Made by a program: the position numbers and the translations under genes
The notes under the pieces: generated by a model
The model's database searches: none
Told to the model about the DNA's origin: nothing
What the model saw: the letters and a program-made list of their open reading frames with translations, nothing else
In this document: positions 8,173-15,285 of the stretch, in pieces
Layout of the letters: every line of letters starts with the position of its first letter
Numbering within the stretch: position 1 is the stretch's first letter
NCBI RefSeq assembly: GCF_000091305.1
Contig: NC_013929.1
Coordinates: 3,844,001 to 3,908,000 of the forward strand
From: Streptomyces scabiei 87.22
Lineage (GTDB): Bacteria > Actinomycetota > Actinomycetes > Streptomycetales > Streptomycetaceae
Reading direction: 5' to 3'
DNA length: 64,000 nucleotides

Positions 8173-9385
8173 GGTTGCCGGTCGGGAATCCGTGGCTTCC
8201 TGTTTCTTCGCGCTGCGCCAGAACAGGTTCTGGTCTTACCGGCGCTCCGCAGGCCGATACCGCCAGTCCGGCGGCCGTCTTGATGTTGATCGCGGCGTTG
8301 AGGTCCCGGTCGTGGACGGTGCCGCAGGCGGTACAGGTCCATTCCCGGACGTTCAGGGGTTTGGGTCCGTCCACGGCGCCACAGGTTGAGCAGGTCTGGG
8401 AGGTCGGTTCGAACCGGCCGGTCTTGACCAGGGTGCGGCCGTACCTGGCCGCTTTGTACTCCAGCATGCCGATGAACGATGACCATCCGGCGTCGTGCAC
8501 GGACTTGGCCAGGCGCGTGCGGGCCAGTCCTGCCACCGACAGGTTCTCCACGGCGATCCCTTGGTTCTCGGAGATCAGCCTGGTGGAGAGCTGGTGGTGG
8601 AACTCGCGGCGTGCATCGGTGACCTTGGTGTGGGCGCGGGCGACCTTCAGGCGGGCCTTGGCGCGGTTCCTGGATCCCTTCTGCTTGCGTGACAGCTCCC
8701 GCTGTGCCTTCTTGAGCTTCTTCTCCGCGCGGCGCAGAAAGCGCGGGGAGTCGATCTTTGTGCCGTCGGACAGGACCGCGAAGTGGGTCAGGCCCAGGTC
8801 GATGCCGATGGTGCGGTCGGTTTCGGGCATCCGAGCCTGGTCGGCGTCCGGGTCGGTGTCGATGACGAAGGAGGCGAAGAACCTGCCGGCCGCGTCCTTG
8901 ATGACGGTGACCGAGGTGGGGGTGTTCGGCAGCGTGCGGGACCACTTCACCTTCACCGCGCCAATCTTCGGCAGGTTCAAGCGGCCGCTGTCGGTGAGGT
9001 GCCAGCGGGCGTTGGCAGTGAACCGGATCGACTGCCGGGCGTCCTTGCGGGACTTGAACCGAGGTGCGCCCAGTTTCGGTCCCTCACGGGTGCCCTTGAG
9101 GGAGGCGAAGAAGTTCCTGTAGGCGGTCTCGGCGTCCCGCAGGGACTGCTGAAGGACGACCGCGGACACCTCGCCCAGCCAGGCACGCTCCGGCGTCTGT
9201 TTCGCCTCCGTGATCAGCTTCCGGGACAGCTGACCGGCTGTCGGGAACGGCTGCCCGGCCCTACGGGCGTCCTCACGGGCACGCACGGCGTCGTTGAACA
9301 CGACGCGCGCGCACCCGAACGCCCGGGCCAGAGCGGCCTGCTGGACGGTGTTCGGGTACACCCTGAAGGAGTACCGGAGCTGCAT
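8162..9385 (-). CDS. tnpB: TnpB, RNA-guided nuclease of an IS200/IS605 element
   Basis: 407 residues from the ATG at 9385 (MQLRYSFRVYP), the classic TnpB/OrfB N-terminus. The RuvC-like triad looks intact: Asp in GIDLGLTHFAV (about residue 196), Glu in VENLSVAGL (about 280) and Asp in DRDLNAAINI (about 361). The zinc ribbon CSTCG...CTACG lies between the last two. TnpB proteins cut DNA next to a short target-adjacent motif under guidance of an RNA from the element's end. A GTG three codons upstream is an alternative start. No degradation is visible, so the protein may still be functional although tnpA is missing. Confidence 0.93.
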   Translation of the reverse strand: MQLRYSFRVYPNTVQQAALARAFGCARVVFNDAVRAREDARRAGQPFPTAGQLSRKLITEAKQTPERAWLGEVSAVVLQQSLRDAETAYRNFFASLKGTREGPKLGAPRFKSRKDARQSIRFTANARWHLTDSGRLNLPKIGAVKVKWSRTLPNTPTSVTVIKDAAGRFFASFVIDTDPDADQARMPETDRTIGIDLGLTHFAVLSDGTKIDSPRFLRRAEKKLKKAQRELSRKQKGSRNRAKARLKVARAHTKVTDARREFHHQLSTRLISENQGIAVENLSVAGLARTRLAKSVHDAGWSSFIGMLEYKAARYGRTLVKTGRFEPTSQTCSTCGAVDGPKPLNVREWTCTACGTVHDRDLNAAINIKTAAGLAVSACGAPVRPEPVLAQREETGSHGFPTGNRAA

Positions 9386-9588
9386 GACGATCACACTAGG
9401 AAAGTCGAACCCGTGTCGTCACCGGAAACATGTGAACGGATCGTCACCCTCACGAAAGGCAGGGTCCGGCTCGGCCGGAACGACACCGCGACGCTCCGCG
9501 TCGCAGACGCAAGATTCGCTTCACCCCCAGCCTGAAGGCCGGAGCACTGCGAATGATGTCCAGTAGCGCGCGGACCCGCGTTCTCCCT

Positions 9589-9617
9589 GGCCACGGCTTT
9601 CGAGCCGTGGCCTTTTT
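9589..9617 (+). terminator. strong plus-strand terminator, no gene directly upstream
   Basis: A 10-bp stem GGCCACGGCT/AGCCGTGGCC (9589-9598 and 9603-9612) is followed by TTTTT (9613-9617). The nearest plus-strand gene upstream is the hemolysin III gene, which ends at 8103, 1.5 kb away and separated by the TnpB element. It is best read as that gene's original terminator, pushed away by the insertion. The end of an unannotated small RNA is the alternative. Confidence 0.8.
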
Positions 9618-9784
9618 CGTGCGCCCGGACGGCCTGACAGGGGCGCTGAGGCGGCGCTGCGCCGCGCTGCTGGCCGCCGCTCTCCTGCCGAGCACCCCGG
9701 CGGCGAAGGAGGGCGGGAGCACCGGCGGCGAGGTCAGCGGGCCCGACCTGGCCGACACGCGGGCCGATACCCGACAATGACCGC

Positions 9785-10462
9785 ATGACGGCCGCACGCC
9801 CCAGCACCCCCACCGGCACGCCCTCCGGCACCCCCACCGCCACGCCCGCCGGCGCCCCCACCGACCGGCCCCCGCTCGGCCTCCGCGAGCGGAAGAAGAT
9901 CAAGACCCGCGAGGCGATCCGCACCGCGACCTACGCGCTGGTCGAGGAACAGGGCTACGAGGCCACGACGATCGAGCAGATCGCCGACCGGGCGGAGGTG
10001 TCGCCGTCGACCGTCTTCCGCTACTTCCCCACCAAGGAGGACATCGTCCTCACCGACGAGTTCGACCCGGTCCTCATGGAGGAACTGCGGGCCCGGCCGG
10101 CGGACGAACCCTGGACGGACAGCATCCGGCACCTGATGCGCGAGGCGATCCGCACGGGCGTCGAGGAGGACGCGGCGGTGGCGCGGCTGCGCACGCGCCT
10201 GATGGTCCAGGTCCCCGCGGTGCGCTCGCGCATGATGGAGAGCATGTCGGTGACGGGCCGCATGCTCTGCACCGCCATCGGCGAACGCACCGGCCGGGAC
10301 CCGGACAGCCTGGAGGTACGGGTCTACGCCATGTCCCTGATAGGCGGCCTGCTGGAGACCTCCCTCTACTGGGCCGAGAACGGCCACCGCGACGACTTCG
10401 CCGAACTCGTCGACCGCACCCTGACCACGCTGCAGCACGGCCTGCAGAGCGAAATTCCCTGA
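9785..10462 (+). CDS. TetR-family transcriptional regulator
   Basis: 225 residues. The first 35 are a Thr/Pro-rich low-complexity extension (repeated TPTGTPSGTP-like units). A TetR DNA-binding domain follows (residues 38-90): KTREAIRTATYALVEEQGYEATTIEQIADRAEVSPSTVFRYFPTKED is textbook HTH with the FRYFPTKE helix end. The C-terminal domain is all-helical and would bind an unknown ligand. The ATG follows the displaced terminator by about 170 bp. The Mut7-C gene begins 34 bp downstream on the same strand, so they could share a transcript. Confidence 0.93.
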   Translation: MTAARPSTPTGTPSGTPTATPAGAPTDRPPLGLRERKKIKTREAIRTATYALVEEQGYEATTIEQIADRAEVSPSTVFRYFPTKEDIVLTDEFDPVLMEELRARPADEPWTDSIRHLMREAIRTGVEEDAAVARLRTRLMVQVPAVRSRMMESMSVTGRMLCTAIGERTGRDPDSLEVRVYAMSLIGGLLETSLYWAENGHRDDFAELVDRTLTTLQHGLQSEIP

Positions 10463-10495
10463 ACCCGCGCCCCTCCCCCGTGCCATCCTGACCAG

Positions 10496-11227
10496 GTGAA
10501 AGCCGCCGAGATCCATATCGAAGTCGCCCCCGGACTGGCCCTGTTCGTGCCCCATGGCCGCCGTGCGGGCTCGACCGTGCTCGCCACGGACGGAATCTCG
10601 ACCCTGGGCCACGTGGTCGAGTCCCTCGGCGTCCCGCTGACGGAGGTGGGCGCGCTGGTCGTCGACGGCCGCGACGTCCCGGCCTCCCACATCCCGGCGC
10701 ACGGCGAGTCGGTGACGGTACGCCCGGTGGAGCACCCCCAGCGCGTCCCCGGCGCCCCGCTCCGCTTCCTCCTCGACGTCCACCTCGGCACCCTCGCCCG
10801 GCGCCTGCGTCTGCTGGGCGTGGACACGGCCTACGAGTCGACGGACATCGGCGACCCCGCCCTGGCCACCCGCTCCGCCACCGAGCAACGGGTCCTGCTC
10901 AGCCGCGACCGCGGCCTGCTGCGCCGCCGCGAACTGTGGGCCGGCGCGTACGTCTACAGCACGCACCCGGAGGAGCAACTGGCCGAGGTACTGGCCCGTT
11001 TCGCCCCCGACCTGCACCCCTGGACCCGCTGCACGGCCTGCAACGGCCTCCTGAAACCGGCGACGAAGGACCAGGTGGCCGACCGCCTGGAGGGCGGCAC
11101 CCAGAAGTCCTACGACGTCTTCGCCCAGTGCGACACCTGCGGCCGCGCGTACTGGAAGGGCGCGCACCACGAGCAACTGGAGGCGATCGTGCGGGAGGCG
11201 TTGCGGACGCGTGCGGAGGCGGGTTGA
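10496..11227 (+). CDS. Mut7-C RNase domain protein with N-terminal ubiquitin-like fold
   Basis: 243 residues. Residues 1-85 resemble the Mut7-C ubiquitin-like/ThiS-type domain (TVLATDGISTLGHVVESLGVP). Residues 88-170 are a PIN-like Mut7-C nuclease domain with acidic residues Asp 94 (LLDVHLGTLARRLRLLG) and Asp 138 (LLSRDRGLL). The C-terminal zinc ribbon has CTAC at 179-182 and CDTC at 212-215. The protein is likely a metal-dependent RNase of unknown substrate. The GTG start has AGG immediately upstream but no strong ribosome site. Confidence 0.88.
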   Translation: MKAAEIHIEVAPGLALFVPHGRRAGSTVLATDGISTLGHVVESLGVPLTEVGALVVDGRDVPASHIPAHGESVTVRPVEHPQRVPGAPLRFLLDVHLGTLARRLRLLGVDTAYESTDIGDPALATRSATEQRVLLSRDRGLLRRRELWAGAYVYSTHPEEQLAEVLARFAPDLHPWTRCTACNGLLKPATKDQVADRLEGGTQKSYDVFAQCDTCGRAYWKGAHHEQLEAIVREALRTRAEAG

Positions 11228-11266
11228 GAACGGAAGCCGAGCTCCGACTGCTGACGGGACGGCCTG

Positions 11267-11644
11267 CTAGCACCTGGAGCTGCTGGAGATCCTTATTCCG
11301 TTGACGACATAGGCGTTGGCGAACACGGTCTGACTGTTCGGCCCCAGGCAGATCGAGCCCCCACTCTGAAGTCGCAGGTACACCACGTCGTCATTGCGGG
11401 TGTTCAGAACTCCGTAGTGCGGCCGGGGCGTGACCGCCTGATAGCCACTGGTGACGTCCTGATACTTCGAGAGCGGCCTGCCCGCGATCAGGGCATCGTT
11501 GTCCACGTAGAAACACACCCAGGGGTACGGGCAGCCCTGGGTGGGCGCTTCCGCCTGGGCTGCGGACGCACCGGACAAGGACATGGCCGCGACGGCCGCG
11601 CCCACCCCCGCGAAGCATGCGATCTTCCGCATGACAGACGTCAT
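11267..11644 (-). CDS. small secreted protein, peptidase inhibitor I36-like
   Basis: 125 residues. The ATG at 11644 has GGAGG 4 nt upstream and is followed by a Sec signal peptide (MRKIACFAGVGAAVAAMSLSGASAAQA) ending near residue 32. The mature part of about 92 residues has four cysteines in two pairs (CPYPWVC, later ICLG and SRC) and the Phe/Tyr-rich beta pattern of Streptomyces metalloproteinase inhibitor-like (I36) proteins. The function as an inhibitor is inferred from pattern only. It is convergent with the Mut7-C gene. Confidence 0.75.
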   Translation of the reverse strand: MTSVMRKIACFAGVGAAVAAMSLSGASAAQAEAPTQGCPYPWVCFYVDNDALIAGRPLSKYQDVTSGYQAVTPRPHYGVLNTRNDDVVYLRLQSGGSICLGPNSQTVFANAYVVNGIRISSSSRC

Positions 11645-11842
11645 CGAGCCTCCAAGAATCTGGTACATCGCACAGGTCTGCCCGCGATTGGCGACGGACA
11701 TGACAAGGCGCGAGCATAGTCGAGCCGATCACGTGCCGTTGTTCGCGAACTCCGCATCTCTTCAACGCACTTGCGGAAGTCCGTCAGCCCCGGTCGGCGT
11801 CGTTCTGTCCCTGGCTGCGGGATGCTCCTGTCTACCGGCCGA

Positions 11843-13408
11843 TCACTCAGGCTTGAGGACGCGGTGCGCCTCCGCGAGTGCCCGGTCGCGGTCCGCGTGC
11901 CCGGGGTGTGCCGCGCCCGGCCCGTCCCCCGGTTCCACGACCACGAACTGGCCCATCAGGCCCTGGTCCTCGTGCTGGAGCAGGTGGCAGTGGTACATGT
12001 ACGGCGTTCGTCGGTCGGTGGGGGCGCGGAAGCTGAGGGCCAGGCGGACGGGGGTGTTCGGTGGGGTGTGGACGGTGTCCTTCCAGCCGCGCAGCGACCG
12101 GGGCGGGGGCTCGCCGCCGATGGTCAGGATCCGGAACTGCACGTCGTGGACGTGGAAGTTGTGCGGCACACCGTCGACGGCGGTGATCTCCCAGATCTCG
12201 GTGGTGTCCCTGGTGACGGCGAAGTCGATGCGGTTCATGTCCATCTCGCGGCCGTTGATCCGGTTGCCGAAGAGGGTGAAGGTGCGGGTCGCCGCGACGG
12301 CCGACGTGTCGGTCCGGGGCAGGTCGGCGAGCCGCCCGGGCAGTGGCGGCGACGGCAGGAGGCGCCGTGCCGCGCGGAGTTGGAGGATGTCGAGGGTGTC
12401 GTCCCCGCCGGCGAAGCGCCGGTTCCAGGGGTCGAGGCCGAGCCGGGGCGGGTGGCTGCGCAGGACGAGCCGTTCGCCCGCCGCCGGTGCCACGACGATC
12501 TCGGCGCGTTCGCCGGGCGACAGCTGCACCCGGTCCGTCCGGTGGGGCTCGGCGAGCAGCCCTCCGTCGGTGGCGACGAGCGCGAACGGCCGGTCGTCGG
12601 TCAGTCCGAAGCGGTAGACCCGGGTGCTGGACGCGTTGAGCAGCCGCAGACGCACGCGTTCGGTGGTGACGTCGACGTACGGCGTGAGCGTGCCGTTGAC
12701 GCTGACGGTGTCGCCGAGCGGGCCCGCGCCGCTCATCGTGGGCCCCGACTCGTCGAGTCGGTTGTCGGCGTGGAACCGCTTGTCCTGGACGATGACCGGG
12801 ATGTCGTCGACGCCGTACCGGTGCGGGAGGCCGTCCGGACCGGTCGTCGGGTCGTCGACGAGGAACAGGCCGGCCACGCCGCGGTACAGGTGCCGGGTGG
12901 TCCGTCCGTGCGGGTGCGGGTGGTACCAGAGCGTGGCGGCCGGCTGGTCGATGCGCCAGGTGGGCGACCAGGTGTGTCCGGGCTCGACCGGCTGGTGCGG
13001 GCCGCCGTCCATGGCCGCGGGCAGATGCATGCCGTGCCAGTGCAGAGTCGTCGCCTCGGGCAGGTGGTTGCGCACCCGCAGCACGACGGTCTCGCCCCTG
13101 GCGGCGCGCAGGGTCGGTCCGAGGTGGGCGCCGTTGACGCCCCAGGTCTCGGTCGGGCGCCCCGGCCGGAACCGGTGCCGCCCCGGGGCGATCCGCAGGT
13201 CGAAGACGCGACGGCCCGCCCCGTCGCGGCGGCCGCGGGCGAGCGGGGGAACGGCGAGTCGGTGGGTGAAGGAGAGTTTTCCGGCGGTGTCGAGGTCCGC
13301 GCCCGCCCAGAGATACGTCAAGCCGCCCCCGGCCACGGCGGCGGTCGCCGGTATCCCGAGCAGGCCCAGCTTCAGCAGCCGCCGCCGGTCGACGCGTCGT
13401 GCGGTCAT
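11843..13408 (-). CDS. Tat-exported multicopper oxidase
   Basis: 521 residues. The N-terminus RRVDRRRLLKLGLLGIPATAAVAGG is a twin-arginine signal. All four copper motifs are present: HWHGMHLP, WYHPHPHG, HNFHVHDVQF and YHCHLLQHEDQGLM, the last with the type 1 His-Cys-His and axial Met. It is a three-cupredoxin-domain enzyme of the CueO/CotA/bilirubin-oxidase kind that oxidises phenols or metal ions with reduction of O2 to water. Its ATG overlaps the monooxygenase stop (ATGA at 13405-13408), so the two are translationally coupled. A much longer upstream frame has no homologous look and was discarded. Confidence 0.93.
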   Translation of the reverse strand: MTARRVDRRRLLKLGLLGIPATAAVAGGGLTYLWAGADLDTAGKLSFTHRLAVPPLARGRRDGAGRRVFDLRIAPGRHRFRPGRPTETWGVNGAHLGPTLRAARGETVVLRVRNHLPEATTLHWHGMHLPAAMDGGPHQPVEPGHTWSPTWRIDQPAATLWYHPHPHGRTTRHLYRGVAGLFLVDDPTTGPDGLPHRYGVDDIPVIVQDKRFHADNRLDESGPTMSGAGPLGDTVSVNGTLTPYVDVTTERVRLRLLNASSTRVYRFGLTDDRPFALVATDGGLLAEPHRTDRVQLSPGERAEIVVAPAAGERLVLRSHPPRLGLDPWNRRFAGGDDTLDILQLRAARRLLPSPPLPGRLADLPRTDTSAVAATRTFTLFGNRINGREMDMNRIDFAVTRDTTEIWEITAVDGVPHNFHVHDVQFRILTIGGEPPPRSLRGWKDTVHTPPNTPVRLALSFRAPTDRRTPYMYHCHLLQHEDQGLMGQFVVVEPGDGPGAAHPGHADRDRALAEAHRVLKPE

Positions 13409-14601
13409 CGGACGGCCGCCGGGCGGTCCCAGTCGATGTGGTGGTCGTACATCCAGGCGTGTGCTTCCGGGTTGGCGAAGTACCGCAGCGCGAGGGGCAT
13501 CATCAGGTCCCGGAGGACCCGGGCGACCGGACCGGCGGTCTTGCTGTCCGACAGCGTCCGGGAGTAGGCGACCACCTTCTCCACGCGTGGGCGGCGCAGG
13601 CGTTCGTACGTGGTGAACGCGGTGGTCGTGTCGGGGGCGTCGCGCAGGCACTGGGCCAGTACGACGGCGTCCTCGACGGCCATCGAGGCGCCCTGGCCCG
13701 CGGACGGGGAGGTGGCGTGCACCGCGTCGCCGATCAGCGCGGCCGGTCCCCGGTGCCAGACCGGGCTGGTCGGGATGTCGTACACCGGGTAGGCGCCGAC
13801 CTCGCCGACGAGGTGGTCGAGGATCTGCCCGATGACGGGCGTGTCGTCGGCGAAGACACCGGTGAGCCGGCGCCGCCACTGGTCGGCCGTCATGGCGGCC
13901 AGGTCCCGCCGGTCCGGTTCGTCGGGGCGGTGGAGGTTGGCGAACCAGTAGGTCTCGCCGGACTCGCGGACCAGGTAGCCGAAGAACGCCCGCTTGCCGA
14001 AGACCAGGTGCTGGATGCCGGTGGTGGGGGCCAGCCCGGTGCCCTCGCTGTAGCCGCCGACGCTGAGCAGACCGGTGAAGCGGGGCGCCGGCGCGTCGGG
14101 GTCGAGGAGCGCGCGGGTGCGGGAGTGGATGCCGTCGGCACCGACGAGGAGGTCCCCCGCGGCCTCGGTGCCGTCGGTGAACCGTGCGACCACCCCGGTG
14201 GGCAGGGTCCGGTAGGTGTCGAGGCGCTTGCCGTGGGTGAGAGGGATGCCGGCCTCGCGGACCTGCGCGCGCAGCGCCCGCTGCAGCTCGCTGCGCCGGA
14301 CGCAGACGCTCACGGAGCCGTCCGGCAGCCGGGTGCCGTTCGCGACCTCGCCGAGCCGCCTTCCCGAGCCGCTCGACAGGACCATACGGGGGATCGGCAC
14401 CCCGTCCACGTGACGGGTGAGGTCGACGCCGATGGCGCGGAACGCGTCGAGCCCGTTCGAGGCGGTGTTCAGGAACAACCCCACGTAGTCGTCGGGCCGG
14501 TCGTACGCCTCGTGGACCAGCGGTTCGATGCCCGCGCGGCGCAGCGCCAGGGCCGTGGTCAGACCGCCGATCCCCCCGCCGATGATCAATGCCGTCGTCA
14601 T
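13405..14601 (-). CDS. FAD-dependent aromatic monooxygenase
   Basis: 398 residues, group A flavoprotein monooxygenase (PHBH/TetX-like). It has a dinucleotide-binding GGGIGGL at residues 8-14, the DG motif in VGADGIHSRTR, and the FAD-ribityl GD motif in LIGDAVHATSPSAGQGASMA. The ATG at 14601 is preferred because AGGGGGCGA lies upstream; 13 further in-frame residues upstream have no ribosome site. The substrate is unknown; this family includes tetracycline, rifampicin and phenol hydroxylases. The divergent MarR gene is the likely regulator, and the coupled multicopper oxidase may act on the hydroxylated product. Confidence 0.93.
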   Translation of the reverse strand: MTTALIIGGGIGGLTTALALRRAGIEPLVHEAYDRPDDYVGLFLNTASNGLDAFRAIGVDLTRHVDGVPIPRMVLSSGSGRRLGEVANGTRLPDGSVSVCVRRSELQRALRAQVREAGIPLTHGKRLDTYRTLPTGVVARFTDGTEAAGDLLVGADGIHSRTRALLDPDAPAPRFTGLLSVGGYSEGTGLAPTTGIQHLVFGKRAFFGYLVRESGETYWFANLHRPDEPDRRDLAAMTADQWRRRLTGVFADDTPVIGQILDHLVGEVGAYPVYDIPTSPVWHRGPAALIGDAVHATSPSAGQGASMAVEDAVVLAQCLRDAPDTTTAFTTYERLRRPRVEKVVAYSRTLSDSKTAGPVARVLRDLMMPLALRYFANPEAHAWMYDHHIDWDRPAAVR

Positions 14602-14649
14602 TGTGACGTCGCCCCCTCGGATGCTATTCTGGTAACACACAGTTATTTA

Positions 14650-14661
14650 GTTCGTACGAAC
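14650..14661. promoter_or_regulatory. perfect palindrome GTTCGTACGAAC, probable MarR operator
   Basis: A 12-bp perfect palindrome sits in the 85-bp AT-rich gap between the divergent monooxygenase and MarR genes (the gap reads TTATTTA on one side and AAATTTAT on the other). A centred palindrome in a divergent promoter is the usual MarR binding site, controlling both genes. Confidence 0.7.
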
Positions 14662-14686
14662 GAAATTTATGGGGAGGGTGGCACGG

Positions 14687-15163
14687 GTGTCAAGCGACGC
14701 GGATCGACGCGGCGAACTGCTCGCCGCGCTGCATCAGGCCGGCCGCGAGCACAGCAACGCGGCGGTGATGTTCCACGCCGCGGTCGGCGCCCGCATGGGC
14801 CTGGGCATGACGGAGGAGAAGACTCTCGACCTGCTGGAGCGGGAGGGGCCGTTGACCTCGGGGGAGATCGTCGCGCGCACGGGCCTGGCGCCCGCCTCGG
14901 TGAGCGGGCTGGTCGACCGGCTGGAGCGCAAGGGCTTCGTCCGCCGGACACGCGACCAGGCGGACGGCCGCCGGGTGATCGTCGAGATCGACCGGGACCA
15001 CGTGGCGAGTTTCGGTGCCCTGTTCGCCGACTTCGTCACCGGCCTGGAGGCGCTGTACGCCGGTTACACCGAGGAGCAGCTCGACGTGATCCTCGACTTC
15101 CTGCGCCGCTCGGCCGCCGTCCAGCAGCAGGCCACGGGGAAGCTGACCGGGCAGGCCGGCTGA
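14687..15163 (+). CDS. MarR-family transcriptional regulator
   Basis: 158 residues. The winged HTH is clear: LLEREGPLTSGEIVARTGLAPASVSGLVDRLERKGFVRRTRDQADGRRVIVEI, with the DxRxx wing. I chose the GTG at 14687 (GGGGAGGG about 9 nt upstream); an in-frame ATG at 14669 is possible. It is divergent from the monooxygenase/oxidase pair with a palindrome between, so it probably senses a phenolic or antibiotic-like ligand and derepresses the pair. Confidence 0.92.
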   Translation: MSSDADRRGELLAALHQAGREHSNAAVMFHAAVGARMGLGMTEEKTLDLLEREGPLTSGEIVARTGLAPASVSGLVDRLERKGFVRRTRDQADGRRVIVEIDRDHVASFGALFADFVTGLEALYAGYTEEQLDVILDFLRRSAAVQQQATGKLTGQAG

Positions 15164-15224
15164 GGACACCCGCGACCGGACGGGCGGGGCTGAGGAGGCC
15201 CGCGCCCGCCCACGCCCACGAAAA

Positions 15225-15266
15225 AGGGCCTCGCGCCCGGCGGACGTCCGCCGGGCGCGAGGCCCT
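15225..15266. terminator. 42-nt perfect palindrome, bidirectional terminator
   Basis: Positions 15225-15245 and 15246-15266 are exact inverted copies with no spacer (21-bp arms, core CGGACGTCCG). On the minus strand it is followed by TTTTT (complement of 15221-15225), making it a strong terminator for the glycan operon that ends at 15286. On the plus strand it follows the MarR gene by 61 bp. Confidence 0.85.
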
Positions 15267-15285
15267 GTGCCCAGGAAAGGCCACG

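Larger units (their letters stand above)
8100..9545 (-). mobile_element. TnpB-only IS200/IS605-type element
   Basis: Right end: TTGAC at 8100, then a stem-loop (8110-8129, arms CCTCGCCC/GGGCGAGG, loop TGAA) and a GATTCC motif. The inferred left end is at about 9527-9545, where a weaker hairpin (9527-9542) has the same TGAA loop. The only gene is tnpB; no Y1 transposase tnpA was found on either strand. There is no terminal inverted repeat or target duplication, as expected for this class. Both outer limits are estimates. Confidence 0.75.

Noticed and set aside
8400..8420. tRNA T-loop-like GGTTCGAA within the element
   Set aside because: It lies inside tnpB coding sequence, and no acceptor or anticodon stem surrounds it.
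9553..9780. Plus-strand frame of 75 codons after the TnpB element
   Set aside because: It spans the strong terminator and contains low-complexity translation with no ribosome site.
13409..13879. 157-codon N-terminal extension of the multicopper oxidase
   Set aside because: It lies inside the monooxygenase gene in another frame. The ATG at 13408 starts a clear Tat signal.
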